From Streptomyces sp. NBC_01445 (GTDB lineage: Bacteria > Actinomycetota > Actinomycetes > Streptomycetales > Streptomycetaceae): a stretch of DNA of 64,000 nt. The notes under the pieces were generated by a model that saw nothing but the letters and a program-made list of their open reading frames with translations, searched no databases and was not told the DNA's origin. The stretch is taken from NCBI RefSeq assembly GCF_035918235.1, contig NZ_CP109486.1, positions 558,001 to 622,000 of the forward strand, in the 5' to 3' direction. Shown piece after piece: positions 50,439 to 58,352 of the stretch (positions are counted from its first letter, which is position 1; each line of letters starts with the position of its first letter). The position numbers and the translations under genes are program-made.

Positions 50439-51203
50439 GTGGGGAAGAAGATCTGGAGAGCTGTCGCGGCCGGTGGCGCGGCGGCGGTGTTCACGGCCAT
50501 GGCCGCGGGACCGGCCGGGGCGGCCGAGGGCGGGGTCTCGTTCACCCGTGTCCAGGTGAACGGCGGCAAGGCGATCGTGATTGGGGTGTCGAACGAGGTC
50601 GCGGTGCCCACATCCTTCCGGATGGCGACCACACACCAGTGGAAGTGGCCGGCGGTGTTCCTGTACCGCGGCAAGACGAGTGAGCGGCTGTGGCACGCGA
50701 TCGAGACGAGCGACTGCATCAAGGTGAGCTCGGGCGTCTGTGACTTCAACGAGACGATGTACTTCGACCCGAGCGAGTGGGAGATGCGCAACAGCGAGGC
50801 CGGAGCGTGGAAGGTCGCGGCCGAGGTCTACTTCCAGGGCGGCGGCGGTGACACCGATGACGAGGGCCTCACGGCCTACGTCAAGCGCAACTCCCGCCTG
50901 ACCGTGAACGCCTCGCCCGAACCGGTGGCCAAGGGCAAGACCATCACCGTGACCGGCAAGGTCACGCGGGCCAACTGGGAGACCAGGAAGTACGCCTCCT
51001 ACGAAGGCCGCCTGGTGACCCTGCAGTTCAAGCCCACCGGAACCACCTCCTACACCACGGTGAAGAAGGTGTACGCGAACGGCTCGGGCAACCTCAAGAC
51101 GACCGTGAAGGCATCCAGCACGGGCACATGGCGCTGGGTGTACTACGGCAACACCACTACCGGGCCGTCGACTTCGGCCGGCGACAACGTCGTAGTGAAG
51201 TGA
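50439..51203 (+). CDS. Secreted protein of unknown function
   Basis: A 254-residue exported protein. The GTG start at 50439 gives VGKKIWRAVAAGGAAAVFTA, a Sec signal ending near AGAA (about residue 29); a GTG at 50409 in frame is an alternative. The first mature part contains SFTRVQVNGGKAIVIGVSNE and a Cys pair (TSDCIKVSSGVCDFNETMYF). The second part is an immunoglobulin-like beta domain (LTVNASPEPVAKGKTITVTG, YEGRLVTLQFKPTGTTSYTT, TGTWRWVYYGNTTTGPS), typical of Streptomyces exported calcium- or wall-associated proteins. Function unknown. Confidence 0.78.
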   Translation: MGKKIWRAVAAGGAAAVFTAMAAGPAGAAEGGVSFTRVQVNGGKAIVIGVSNEVAVPTSFRMATTHQWKWPAVFLYRGKTSERLWHAIETSDCIKVSSGVCDFNETMYFDPSEWEMRNSEAGAWKVAAEVYFQGGGGDTDDEGLTAYVKRNSRLTVNASPEPVAKGKTITVTGKVTRANWETRKYASYEGRLVTLQFKPTGTTSYTTVKKVYANGSGNLKTTVKASSTGTWRWVYYGNTTTGPSTSAGDNVVVK

Positions 51204-51423
51204 GTTCCCTGGACTGCCTCTCGACCTACTCGGCACAGCTACAGGGCAACCTTTAGGGTCGGTTTCGCGCGGTCGGCGGCGAGGTATCCAGCTCTGAAGT
51301 GCAGCTGCATCCCTGGTTCTGTCTAGGGGTGGTCCGGTATCCAATCCGTGGCCCAACCGACCTCCAGGCCTAGTTGATGGCTAAGAGGGGGACCTGTCAG
51401 CGCCGACCCCGCACAAGCCCTGA

Positions 51424-51481
51424 ACGGTCTTGAAAACCGTCGTGGCGCGAGTCACCGTGAGTTCAAATCCCACACCCACCG
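51424..51481 (+). other. tRNA-Ser 3'-half remnant, copy 2
   Basis: Same structure as the copy at 18942: CTTGAAA anticodon loop, long variable arm, T arm and ACCCACC-G acceptor strand. It has two base changes (GTCACCGTGAGTTC versus GTCGCCGTGGGTTC), one of which breaks a T-stem pair. No 5' half is present. Confidence 0.8.
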
Positions 51482-51489
51482 CCAGGAGA

Positions 51490-51527
51490 AACGGCCCCTG
51501 ACCAGGCATTTTCGGTCAAGGGCCGTT
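51490..51527. terminator. Terminator hairpin after tRNA-Ser remnant 2
   Basis: AACGGCCCCTGACC (51490-51503) and GGTCAAGGGCCGTT (51514-51527) pair with one mismatch. The same hairpin follows copy 3 and, interrupted by an IS, copy 1. The att-associated motif starts at 51558. Confidence 0.8.
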
Positions 51528-51803
51528 CTGTTGTCCGCTCCCCGCCAGTGAGTGCCATTCCCCGTGGTTCCCCGGGTGATCGGGCACGGGAGGGGCACGA
51601 CTACCTTCTGACCTGTAGCTCTAGATAAATCGGTCAGCGACAGTCATTCCGGTCGGTTAGCGGTCCCGGGGAGGCGCTACAGGACGGGGTCGGTTGCTGT
51701 GGTTGCGGTACCCCGCTGCTGTACCGCTGGCCGGACTGCCAGTCACTCCTGGCCTACCCCTCGACTTCCTTGAACGCGTTCAAAAAAGGTGTCACTATGC
51801 GCT

Positions 51804-52259
51804 ATGCCCATCGTGGTCACCTCTCCTTGGCACCGACTCGGCCGTGTCGGCTTGTGCATCGCTGATGCCGTCGGTCGCTACCTGCTGATCTGGGTGGCGG
51901 CATGGCTCGTCTATGCCCTGACAGCTCCCCGCCAGCACGAGCTTGTGTCCTACCTGCCTCGCACCCGCTCGTACTGGGAGGACACCGCCTACTACCTGTG
52001 GGATGACTCCATTGCCTGGGTGGGGCTCATGGTGGGCATCCCCTCGCTGCTGGTAATCCTGTTGTTCGGGCTGCTCAACAAGCGCAAGGGGGCGGCATTC
52101 CGTATCCGTCTGGCGGGGCTCCTCCTCCTGCCCACATGGTTCTTGCTCTTCCAGAACTTCGTGGCGCTCCTCTTCGTCCCAGTCCTGGCGCAGGTGGCCT
52201 TCGCGCTCTGCCTGATGCCGGTTCCCCTGGTTCGCTTCCCAGCGAAGGCCGAGGACTGA
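51804..52259 (+). CDS. Small membrane protein of unknown function
   Basis: A 151-residue protein with four hydrophobic segments: AVGRYLLIWVAAWLVYALTA, WVGLMVGIPSLLVILLFGLL, RLAGLLLLPTWFLLFQNFV and VALLFVPVLAQVAFALCLMP. The start is uncertain: ATG 51804 (MPIVVTSPWHRLG) is used, with AAAGG 14 bp upstream; a GTG at 51789 is in frame. It lies between tRNA-Ser remnants 2 and 3, the only gene of that 0.9-kb segment. A short open tail (WWRMDKALRIDMHNPG, stop near 52372) may be the end of another lost gene. Confidence 0.6.
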   Translation: MPIVVTSPWHRLGRVGLCIADAVGRYLLIWVAAWLVYALTAPRQHELVSYLPRTRSYWEDTAYYLWDDSIAWVGLMVGIPSLLVILLFGLLNKRKGAAFRIRLAGLLLLPTWFLLFQNFVALLFVPVLAQVAFALCLMPVPLVRFPAKAED

Positions 52260-52375
52260 TTGCCCGGGCGGGCGCGCGCCGAGTGGTGGCGGATGGACAA
52301 GGCCTTGCGGATCGACATGCATAACCCCGGCTTCCCTGCACAAGTGCGGATGCGGGTCGCCCACAGCACCTGAGG

Positions 52376-52433
52376 AATCTTGAAAACCGTCGTGGCAGCG
52401 ATGTCACCGTGGGTTCAAATCCCACACCCACCG
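52376..52433 (+). other. tRNA-Ser 3'-half remnant, copy 3
   Basis: Same tRNA-Ser 3' half with a slightly different variable arm (GTGGCAGCGATGTCACC). The T arm and acceptor strand match copy 1 exactly. The 5' half is missing. Confidence 0.8.
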
Positions 52434-52442
52434 CAGGTGAAT

Positions 52443-52473
52443 GGCCCCTGACCAGGTAACTCGGTCAGGGGCC
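52443..52473. terminator. Terminator hairpin after tRNA-Ser remnant 3
   Basis: GGCCCCTGACC and GGTCAGGGGCC pair perfectly over 11 bp. The att-associated motif (TTCCCCGCTGTTTCCCG, then CGGGCACGGGAGGGGCACG) starts at 52507. Confidence 0.8.
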
Positions 52474-52562
52474 GTGCTCGTGAGCGTTGTCCGCCAGCGA
52501 CCGCTGTTCCCCGCTGTTTCCCGACCGAACGGGCACGGGAGGGGCACGCCGACTGGCCATCT

Positions 52563-52724
52563 CTAGACGGCGAGCAGCCCGGCGATCATCAAAGCGATCA
52601 CCGCAGCGAAGACCCGCAGCTTCCTCCAGCCCGGTCCCGAAGCCTGGCGGGTCAGCTCCCAGACGCCTACCAGACCTCCACCTAGGCCCAGCGCATCCCG
52701 CAGCAGGAAGACGGCGGTCTGCAC
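52563..52724 (-). CDS. 53-residue membrane protein
   Basis: A short gene starting at GTG 52724 with GGAGG six bases upstream (52731-52735) and stopping at TAG 52563. The peptide VQTAVFLLRDALGLGGGLVG then VWELTRQASGPGWRKLRVFA ends with AVIALMIAGLLAV. It has an amphipathic first half and one C-terminal membrane segment. The correct ribosome-binding site and spacing make it credible. Function unknown; small single-pass proteins beside integration sites can be toxins or regulators, but nothing here shows this. Confidence 0.55.
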   Translation of the reverse strand: MQTAVFLLRDALGLGGGLVGVWELTRQASGPGWRKLRVFAAVIALMIAGLLAV

Positions 52725-52820
52725 AGAGAGCCTCCAGTAGCCTTCGAACGGACTGGAAGGCTATCCCTGGTGGCTGCATCTCCGGAAGAAGTCCATGGTC
52801 CGGCTAACGTACGCCCCGGC

Positions 52821-52868
52821 TGGTGGGGCTAACAGGATTTGAACCTGTGGCCTCATCCTTATCAGGTC
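52821..52868 (-). other. tRNA-Ile(GAT)-like 3'-half remnant
   Basis: On the minus strand: CCTGATAAGG (anticodon GAT in the loop), ATGAGGCC, T arm ACAGG-TTCAAAT-CCTGT, acceptor TAGCCCCA and encoded CCA. No 5' half is found beyond 52868. It has the form of another attachment-site relic, on the opposite strand from the tRNA-Ser copies. The rest of 52725-53030 holds no gene. Confidence 0.65.
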
Positions 52869-53030
52869 GATCACCGGGGACCGTCGACGTCGGCCAACCG
52901 GTCCTGCCCCTCGGCAGATCGTCCACTGAGGTCCGGCGCCGAACGCTGCTGTTCGTGCTTGTTGGTGTCAGCCGCTGGTGTCAGCCGCCGCACGTGGTCT
53001 TGACAAGGCTGCCCCGCCGTTGCCGGACCG

Positions 53031-53579
53031 CTACCAGGCCGGGCCCGCCAGCGTCGTGATGGGCAATGGAGGACACTTCTCCGGCTTCCGGGTGACGCTG
53101 ACCAGTTCCTCCGGAGGTTCGTTTCCGTCCCGGACGGCCATTACATAGGCCTTCGCCTGCTGTGGTCCCAACAGGGGGGCCTGCTTCCGTAGGTGGCGTA
53201 TCGCGGCCATCGTCCCGTCAGAGTGCACGAGTGCCCGGACAGCCGTGTTCAGCGGATCGGGCGGTCGGACCCCCCTGACCTGCTGGAGATAGAGCTCCTC
53301 CCAGCTCTCGCCGACGTATGTGATGACAGGAATATGGTGAATGCTCCCATCCTGGCGGTCCACCAGATAGGGCCCGCTGCCCACCAACATCTTCTTGATA
53401 TCGCGGCTGCGGATGTACTCAACCGACTGCCAGGTGACCAGCCAGCCGAGCGCGTGCTCCTTCACGTCGAGGACAGCGACCTCGGGCAGCCGTGCCATCC
53501 ATGGCGACTCCTGCTGCTCTCTCAAAAGCAGGGCCTCGACCAGTTCCACGGCGCGTTCCTTGGTGACCACGCCCTTCAT
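53031..53579 (-). CDS. YrhB/Imm35-type immunity-like protein
   Basis: A 182-residue protein. VVTKERAVELVEALLLREQQ, VLDVKEHALGWLVTWQSVEY, LVGSGPYLVDRQDGSIHHIP and WEELYLQQVRG form the YrhB/immunity-protein-35 pattern (helix, then a beta sheet with GxGPxxVDRxTG). A second helical part follows (GTMAAIRHLRKQAPLLGPQQ, AKAYVMAVRDG). Immunity-type proteins of this fold often occur without their toxins, as here. Start at ATG 53579. Confidence 0.8.
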   Translation of the reverse strand: MKGVVTKERAVELVEALLLREQQESPWMARLPEVAVLDVKEHALGWLVTWQSVEYIRSRDIKKMLVGSGPYLVDRQDGSIHHIPVITYVGESWEELYLQQVRGVRPPDPLNTAVRALVHSDGTMAAIRHLRKQAPLLGPQQAKAYVMAVRDGNEPPEELVSVTRKPEKCPPLPITTLAGPAW

Positions 53580-53715
53580 CTTTCACCACGGCGCAACCGG
53601 TTTTCGATCCCCAACCGGACCCGTTGCACATGCTTGGACCGAGATTCAAGCGCGGTCTTGCACCGCTGCCTCAGCCCACTGTCCACCCCAGCTCCCATCC
53701 CGTCTGCCGTCGACC

Positions 53716-54480
53716 CACACACCATCGACCTGCACGACGTACGCCGTCGCGTCCGGACGCAGGTACACGGCCTGATCGCCGAGTTCGCCGAGCGAGGGCA
53801 GGCGGATCTGCTGTCCGAATACGCCGAGCCACTGGTCGCCCGCACTCTCGCTGACCTGATCGGCTGCCCGCCCGAGCAGGCCGGACGCCTGGAGCGCGCC
53901 GCCCTGGCCCTGGGGGCTCCGGCCCGGACGCCGCGCAGGCCTGGGAGGACCTCGCCGACCTCGCCGCGGACGTGGTCGCAGCGAAGCGGCGTCGGCCCGG
54001 CCATGACCTGGCCTCCATGCTGCTGGCGCATCCGGCCGCGCTCGATGACGACGAGAGCTTCCAACAGCTCCTGTCCGTCGTTCTGTACGCCGCCGCGCCC
54101 ACCACCGCCTGGATCGCGTTCACCCTGCACACCCTGCTGACCACACCGGCCTACGCCAGTGAGCTGGTGGGCGGCTCGGGCACCATCCGACAGGCGATGA
54201 ACGAGACGTTGTCCGGGGCCGGGCGCTGCCCGGTGGCGCACTACTCGCGCGGGGATACCCGCCTGCACGGGGTGCCGGTCCCGGCTGGAACGCCGGTGCT
54301 GGTCAGCTACGCGGCTGCCGCCCAGGACCCGCACCGGCCGGGGCCGGGCGGCCCGCACGACCGCAGTCATCTGGCCTGGTCCGCAGGAGCGCACTCCTGC
54401 CCGGCCCGGAGCCTGGCCATGTCTCTCGCCGAAGCCGCCGTCGAAAGCGCGGTGGACACGCTGTGGGACCTGACCACCCT
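53716..54480 (+). pseudogene. Cytochrome P450 pseudogene, CYP157-like
   Basis: From about 53723 one frame reads DLHDVRRRVRTQVHGLIAEF, LVARTLADLIGCPPEQAGRL. After a frameshift near 53920 the match continues with RRRPGHDLASMLLAHPAALD, LYAAAPTTAWIAFTLHTLL and the heme loop WSAGAHSCPARSLAMSLAEA. The N-terminus is missing and the C-terminus is lost after DTLWD. The K-helix region (IRQAMNETLSG) lacks ExxR, a known peculiarity of CYP157 enzymes from conservon clusters. Its 5' edge coincides with a copy of the palindrome arm found at 23107. Confidence 0.72.
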
Positions 54481-54661
54481 CACGCCCTATATCGCCGGAA
54501 AATACGGGTTCACTAATCAATGTCCGGTGCATTTGGGTGTGCTGTTTTCGAGTCGGGGCCAGGAAGTGGAATCCCCGAACCTCCCCCAGAGGAATACGCA
54601 GGGGCACGATAAGGTCACGCTGAGCACCTCCCTCCGCGGATTGAAGGGCACGCCCCCCCAT

Positions 54662-56551
54662 ATGTTCGACATCCGGCAACTCGAGCAACTCCCGGAATAC
54701 GGCCTGAAGCTCTATACGGACCGCCTCGGAGACCGGGAAGTTCATACCGTCCAGCTCCTCTCTGAGTCGGACTGGATAGGCAGAAGTGTCGAGAACGCGC
54801 TGATAGTCACCTCCAGTAATTTCCTGGACGATTACGAGCGCTTCTTTCGAACGCTCGCCGCGGGGCGGGCTGCGGGTGTCGTTGTCACCGATGCGCCCGT
54901 CGAGGCCTCCATGCACACGCTGCACCACTCCGCGCTGCGCTACGGACTGCCGCTGCTGACCTCCCGTCACGGCCTGCCGCAGTGGAAGTCAGGCCTGGCC
55001 GCTCAGGTCGGCGAGCTCAGCGTCGCGGCGGCCCGCCAGCATTCCGCGCGGCGGGGGATGCTGCTGGACCGGTTCTGCGCGGCGCCCGCCGACGTACCCG
55101 CCCGGATCGCCGAGCTGATAGCCACCGAGTTCGACGCCGACGTCGTCATCAGTGCGCGCGGGCAGATCCTCGCCTGTGCGCCGCCGGCCGCTGCGGTCAC
55201 GCTCGGGCTGGTCCTGCAGAACCCGGACCGGCGTCAGCAGACCACGCCCGGCGGGCACTTCGCCCGCATTGAGCCGCTGGCCGCCACGCCGGACGGCGTC
55301 CTCGCCGTCGCCCAGCGCGATCCGTTCACCCCTGGCGCGCGCGATCTCATCGCCCATGCGGCGAACGCACTCGGGAAGACGCTGACCTCCAGCGGGGCGC
55401 ATCACGCAGACGGCGAGGCGCAGGCGCTCACGCAGATCCGCCTGGCCGTGTTCCAGATGCTGATGACCGGTCACACCACGGACGCGCAGCGGGTGATGGC
55501 CGGAGTCGAGGCCGGGCTCCTGGACAGCGACGAGGCCCGGATCGTCATCACCGACTGTGCGCAGGCCCCGCGGGACACGGTCCTGGCCGAGATGGAGAAG
55601 CACCTCGACGGTTGGGCCCTGTCGGTGCGCTGCCCGGCCTATCCGCAGCACATCATCAGCGTCCTGCCGGTCCAACCCGGGCGCAAGGACTCGTGCGAGC
55701 GTGTCCGCCAGCTCCTGGAGAGCTTCCAGAACAGCCGGGTCTCCGCCGGGGGCAGCCTGCCCCATCCGCTCCGGGACATCGCCGCCGCCTACGGCGAAGC
55801 TCTCGACGCTCTTCTGCACGCCGCACAGCGCGCCGAGCCCATGGTCGTCACCGCCACCCGCACGCCGGCGCTCGCCGAGATCCTGCCCGCCGCTCCCGCA
55901 CGCGCCTGGGCCAGCAACCTCCTACGGCCGATCCTGACCATGCAGGGCGGACAGGAAGTCCTGCACTCGCTCGGCGTTGCCCTGGAGTTCAAGACGACCG
56001 CGGCGGCCCGCATCATCGGCGTCCACCGCAACACGCTGCACCGCCGCATCAGCAAGGCCTTTGCCGGCATCGGCTGCCGCCCGGACCGGACCCTCGACCG
56101 CGTTGTCGTCTCCCTGGCTTTGCAGATCATCGGCGCCCACGGTCCCGACCTGTCCGGCCAGCACACCGCCACCCTGCACGACGTCCTGTCCGGACAGGCA
56201 GTGTCCGCCTGGGCAGCCAAGTTCCTGCGCCCTCTGGCCGCCGACCCCAAAGATCTGCTGCACACCTTGCGCACCTGGGTGCTGACCGAGTTCGACCCCG
56301 ACGCCGCGGGCGCTCAACTTCATGTCAGCGGGCGCACCGTGCGGTGGCGGGTCCAGGAGGCCGAGCCGCTGATGGAGAAGGACTTGATCACCGGCTGGCC
56401 CGCGAGTGACGAGGACCCCGGCGAGCAGCGCCTGAGCGGCATCCGCCCCCTCGCGATCGCGCTCTACGCCACCACCCCGCCCGGCGCCGCCCGGCCGCCG
56501 CTGCCCGACCCGACCACCCGCCTGTCGATGGCCTTCGGGACGCTGTCTTAG
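54662..56551 (+). CDS. Large PucR-type transcriptional regulator
   Basis: A 629-residue regulator; the start at ATG 54662 (MFDIRQLEQLPEYGLKLYTD) is the first after the P450 homology ends. The N-terminal third (NALIVTSSNFLDDYERFFRT, AGVVVTDAPVEASMHTLHHS) fits the PucR sensory domain. The centre has a GGDEF-like/CdaR segment (LTQIRLAVFQMLMTGHTTDA, HIISVLPVQPGRKDSCERV). The C-terminus carries two PucR-type helix-turn-helix units: TTAAARIIGVHRNTLHRRIS and AAGAQLHVSGRTVRWRVQEA. Two such units in tandem are unusual. The upstream 54490-54660 is AT-richer and is probably its promoter. Confidence 0.8.
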   Translation: MFDIRQLEQLPEYGLKLYTDRLGDREVHTVQLLSESDWIGRSVENALIVTSSNFLDDYERFFRTLAAGRAAGVVVTDAPVEASMHTLHHSALRYGLPLLTSRHGLPQWKSGLAAQVGELSVAAARQHSARRGMLLDRFCAAPADVPARIAELIATEFDADVVISARGQILACAPPAAAVTLGLVLQNPDRRQQTTPGGHFARIEPLAATPDGVLAVAQRDPFTPGARDLIAHAANALGKTLTSSGAHHADGEAQALTQIRLAVFQMLMTGHTTDAQRVMAGVEAGLLDSDEARIVITDCAQAPRDTVLAEMEKHLDGWALSVRCPAYPQHIISVLPVQPGRKDSCERVRQLLESFQNSRVSAGGSLPHPLRDIAAAYGEALDALLHAAQRAEPMVVTATRTPALAEILPAAPARAWASNLLRPILTMQGGQEVLHSLGVALEFKTTAAARIIGVHRNTLHRRISKAFAGIGCRPDRTLDRVVVSLALQIIGAHGPDLSGQHTATLHDVLSGQAVSAWAAKFLRPLAADPKDLLHTLRTWVLTEFDPDAAGAQLHVSGRTVRWRVQEAEPLMEKDLITGWPASDEDPGEQRLSGIRPLAIALYATTPPGAARPPLPDPTTRLSMAFGTLS

Positions 56552-56610
56552 CCCCAGATCGCCCCGGCCGCCGAAGCGAGGGCGAGACGCCAACTCGCCC
56601 AAAAAGCACA

Positions 56611-57599
56611 CCTCTTAGACCGACCGGCAAATGGATCACTTGAGGCGGCGTGTGGTGGGACGCTGATCCCAGCGGTAATGAATGGTGGCGTGGCGGATCA
56701 ACATGCGGAGAGTGACGGGTGCTGCGGCCAGGTGGAGGTAGAACTTGACGACGGTGCTGCTCTTCTCGGTGCAGCGTCGTAGCTTGCCGTAGCTGTTCAT
56801 CCACGAGTGCGTTCGTTCCACGACCCACCGCTTGCCGGCCTGGTTCGGGGCGGGCATGCCCTTGCGGGCGATCTCACCGGTGAAGCACAACTCCCGGAGC
56901 AGAGCGCGGGACATGTTGCTGTCATAGCCCCGGTCGAGGTTGACGTTCACGTCGTCCGGCAGTGGCCCGACCTGGTCCATGGCTGCGTGGAGAATCGGTC
57001 CGAGCAGGGGCGAGTCGTGGCGGTTGGCTCCCGCCGCGACCAGACCGAGGGGGACGCCGCGGGCATCAGTGGCGACCGAGCGTTTCAGGCCCTGCTTCCC
57101 GCGGTCCACCGGGGACCGGCCCGCACTCTGGCCGCCACACGGGGCCTTGGTGATGCAACCATCCACGGATATCTCAGACAGTTCCAGGCCGATCATCCGG
57201 TCGTACGCTTCCAGGGCGAGAACGTGCACCACTTCGGATATCCCCTGCTCAGCCCACTCTTTGACGCGTCGACGGATGGTCCGGTCAGAGCATCCGGGGC
57301 TGGAGACCCGTTCGTAGCCCGAGCCGTGGACCCAAGCGAGCATCACGTGCTCGAACACAGTCCGGTCGGGGACACGGCGCCGGTGGCAGCCAAGCGGGTG
57401 GCCCGCGGCGAACTCCTCCCGAGTGGGCAGGAGCGCCATGAACTGGTTCCAGAGGGGTTCGAGCAGGCAAGGTTGCAGTGCGGGCACGGCTGTCCTTCGT
57501 GATCACTGAGCGCAGAGAACTCCATGATCATGGGCGCCCGCGTCCGTTCTGATGCTCATCCCATCTCCTGGGCACCTGCTGCCGGGCCGGTCTGAGAAA
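56611..57599 (-). mobile_element. IS5-family element with a second right-end copy beyond
   Basis: The left end CCTCTTAGACCGACCGGCAA (56611-56630) is matched imperfectly by 57577-57599 (complement CTTTCTCAGACCGGCCCGGCAG) and almost exactly by 58231-58251. The nearer right end defines a 1-kb element holding the transposase; the farther one would also enclose the DinB gene. No clear target duplication is seen. Confidence 0.65.
56636..57487 (-). CDS. IS5-family transposase
   Basis: A 283-residue single-frame transposase. N-terminal CLLEPLWNQFMALLPTREEF, HVMLAWVHGSGYERVSSPG. Catalytic residues: Asp in EISVDGCITKAPCGGQSAGR, Asp in NVNLDRGYDSNMSRAL, Glu in WVVERTHSWMNSYGKLRRC. The C-terminus is complete. 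Probably functional. Confidence 0.9.
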   Translation of the reverse strand: MPALQPCLLEPLWNQFMALLPTREEFAAGHPLGCHRRRVPDRTVFEHVMLAWVHGSGYERVSSPGCSDRTIRRRVKEWAEQGISEVVHVLALEAYDRMIGLELSEISVDGCITKAPCGGQSAGRSPVDRGKQGLKRSVATDARGVPLGLVAAGANRHDSPLLGPILHAAMDQVGPLPDDVNVNLDRGYDSNMSRALLRELCFTGEIARKGMPAPNQAGKRWVVERTHSWMNSYGKLRRCTEKSSTVVKFYLHLAAAPVTLRMLIRHATIHYRWDQRPTTRRLK

Positions 57600-57601
57600 G
57601 C

Positions 57602-58129
57602 TCAGTCGCCCGTTGCCCCGTCGGTCCGCTCCCGCAGGAAGTCGGCGTGGCCGTTGTGGCGGGCGTACTCCTGGATCATCAACACGTAGACCCAGCGCAG
57701 GCTGAGGGAATCTCCGCGAGAGGACATGAAGGTCTCGTCGAGGTCGTGCCCGGCCGCCGCCGCGTCACACGCTTTGACCTCGGTCTGGAACAATCCGAAG
57801 TCTCTCTCCGCATCGGCTGCGTGAACTCCGTCGAGTCCCTCATTGCCATCTGACGGGCCGGTGAAGACATCGCCGATAGCCTCACCTGCGAAGCTTCGCC
57901 GGAACCACCATCGCTCTACTTCCGCCATGTGCCGGACCAAGCCAAGGAGGGTGAGGTTCGACGGCTCTACGGTCCTCCGCGCCAATTGGGCCGGCTCAAG
58001 CCCGGCGCACTTGGCCAGCAACGTTTCCCGGTGCCAGCTCAGCCAACCCTCCAACATCTGACGCTCAGTTACGGTACCCAGGTCGCCTAGCTGCTTGGCG
58101 CGCTCGACCGGCGGTGCTGTCCATGTCAT
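57602..58129 (-). CDS. DinB-family protein (DUF664 type)
   Basis: A 175-residue four-helix metal protein. Metal-binding His are likely in LGLVRHMAEVERWWFRR and in MIQEYARHNGHADFLRER, the typical DinB/YfiT triad. Helix 1 is MLEGWLSWHRETLLAKCAGL. Actinobacterial members are mycothiol-dependent transferases or detoxification enzymes. Start at ATG 58129 (MTWTAPPVERAKQ). It lies between two copies of an IS right end, so it may have been carried in with the IS. Confidence 0.85.
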   Translation of the reverse strand: MTWTAPPVERAKQLGDLGTVTERQMLEGWLSWHRETLLAKCAGLEPAQLARRTVEPSNLTLLGLVRHMAEVERWWFRRSFAGEAIGDVFTGPSDGNEGLDGVHAADAERDFGLFQTEVKACDAAAAGHDLDETFMSSRGDSLSLRWVYVLMIQEYARHNGHADFLRERTDGATGD

Positions 58130-58230
58130 AGATCCACCCTGCACCGCCATCTTGGAGGGTTCAAGCAGGCGAAATGGCAGGTCCGTGGACCGTGGCCGTT
58201 CTGCTGCCCCCGTCGCCTCCTGGGCGCCTA

Positions 58231-58251
58231 TTGCCGGTCGGTCTTAAGAGG
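58231..58251. repeat. Extra IS5-type right-end sequence
   Basis: TTGCCGGTCGGTCTTAAGAG followed by G is the complement of the IS left end at 56611-56630 with one inserted base. The preceding CTCCTGGGC(A/G)CCT also recurs before the nearer right end (57564-57576). Confidence 0.65.
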
Positions 58252-58352
58252 CGCGCTTTCGTCTTTGCGGGACGGCCGGTTGGTCACCCGGCAGGCGCGG
58301 CTACCTTAGCTGTGAACCTACGAGGGGCGTGTTGCATGCCGCCAGGTCCGCG

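Noticed and set aside
52823..53059. Frame starting MGLTGFEPVASSLSG
   Set aside because: This translation is produced by reading across the tRNA-Ile 3' half and is a common false gene.
53576..54970. 464-residue minus-strand open frame
   Set aside because: It is antisense to the P450 pseudogene and the PucR-type gene and has no motif.
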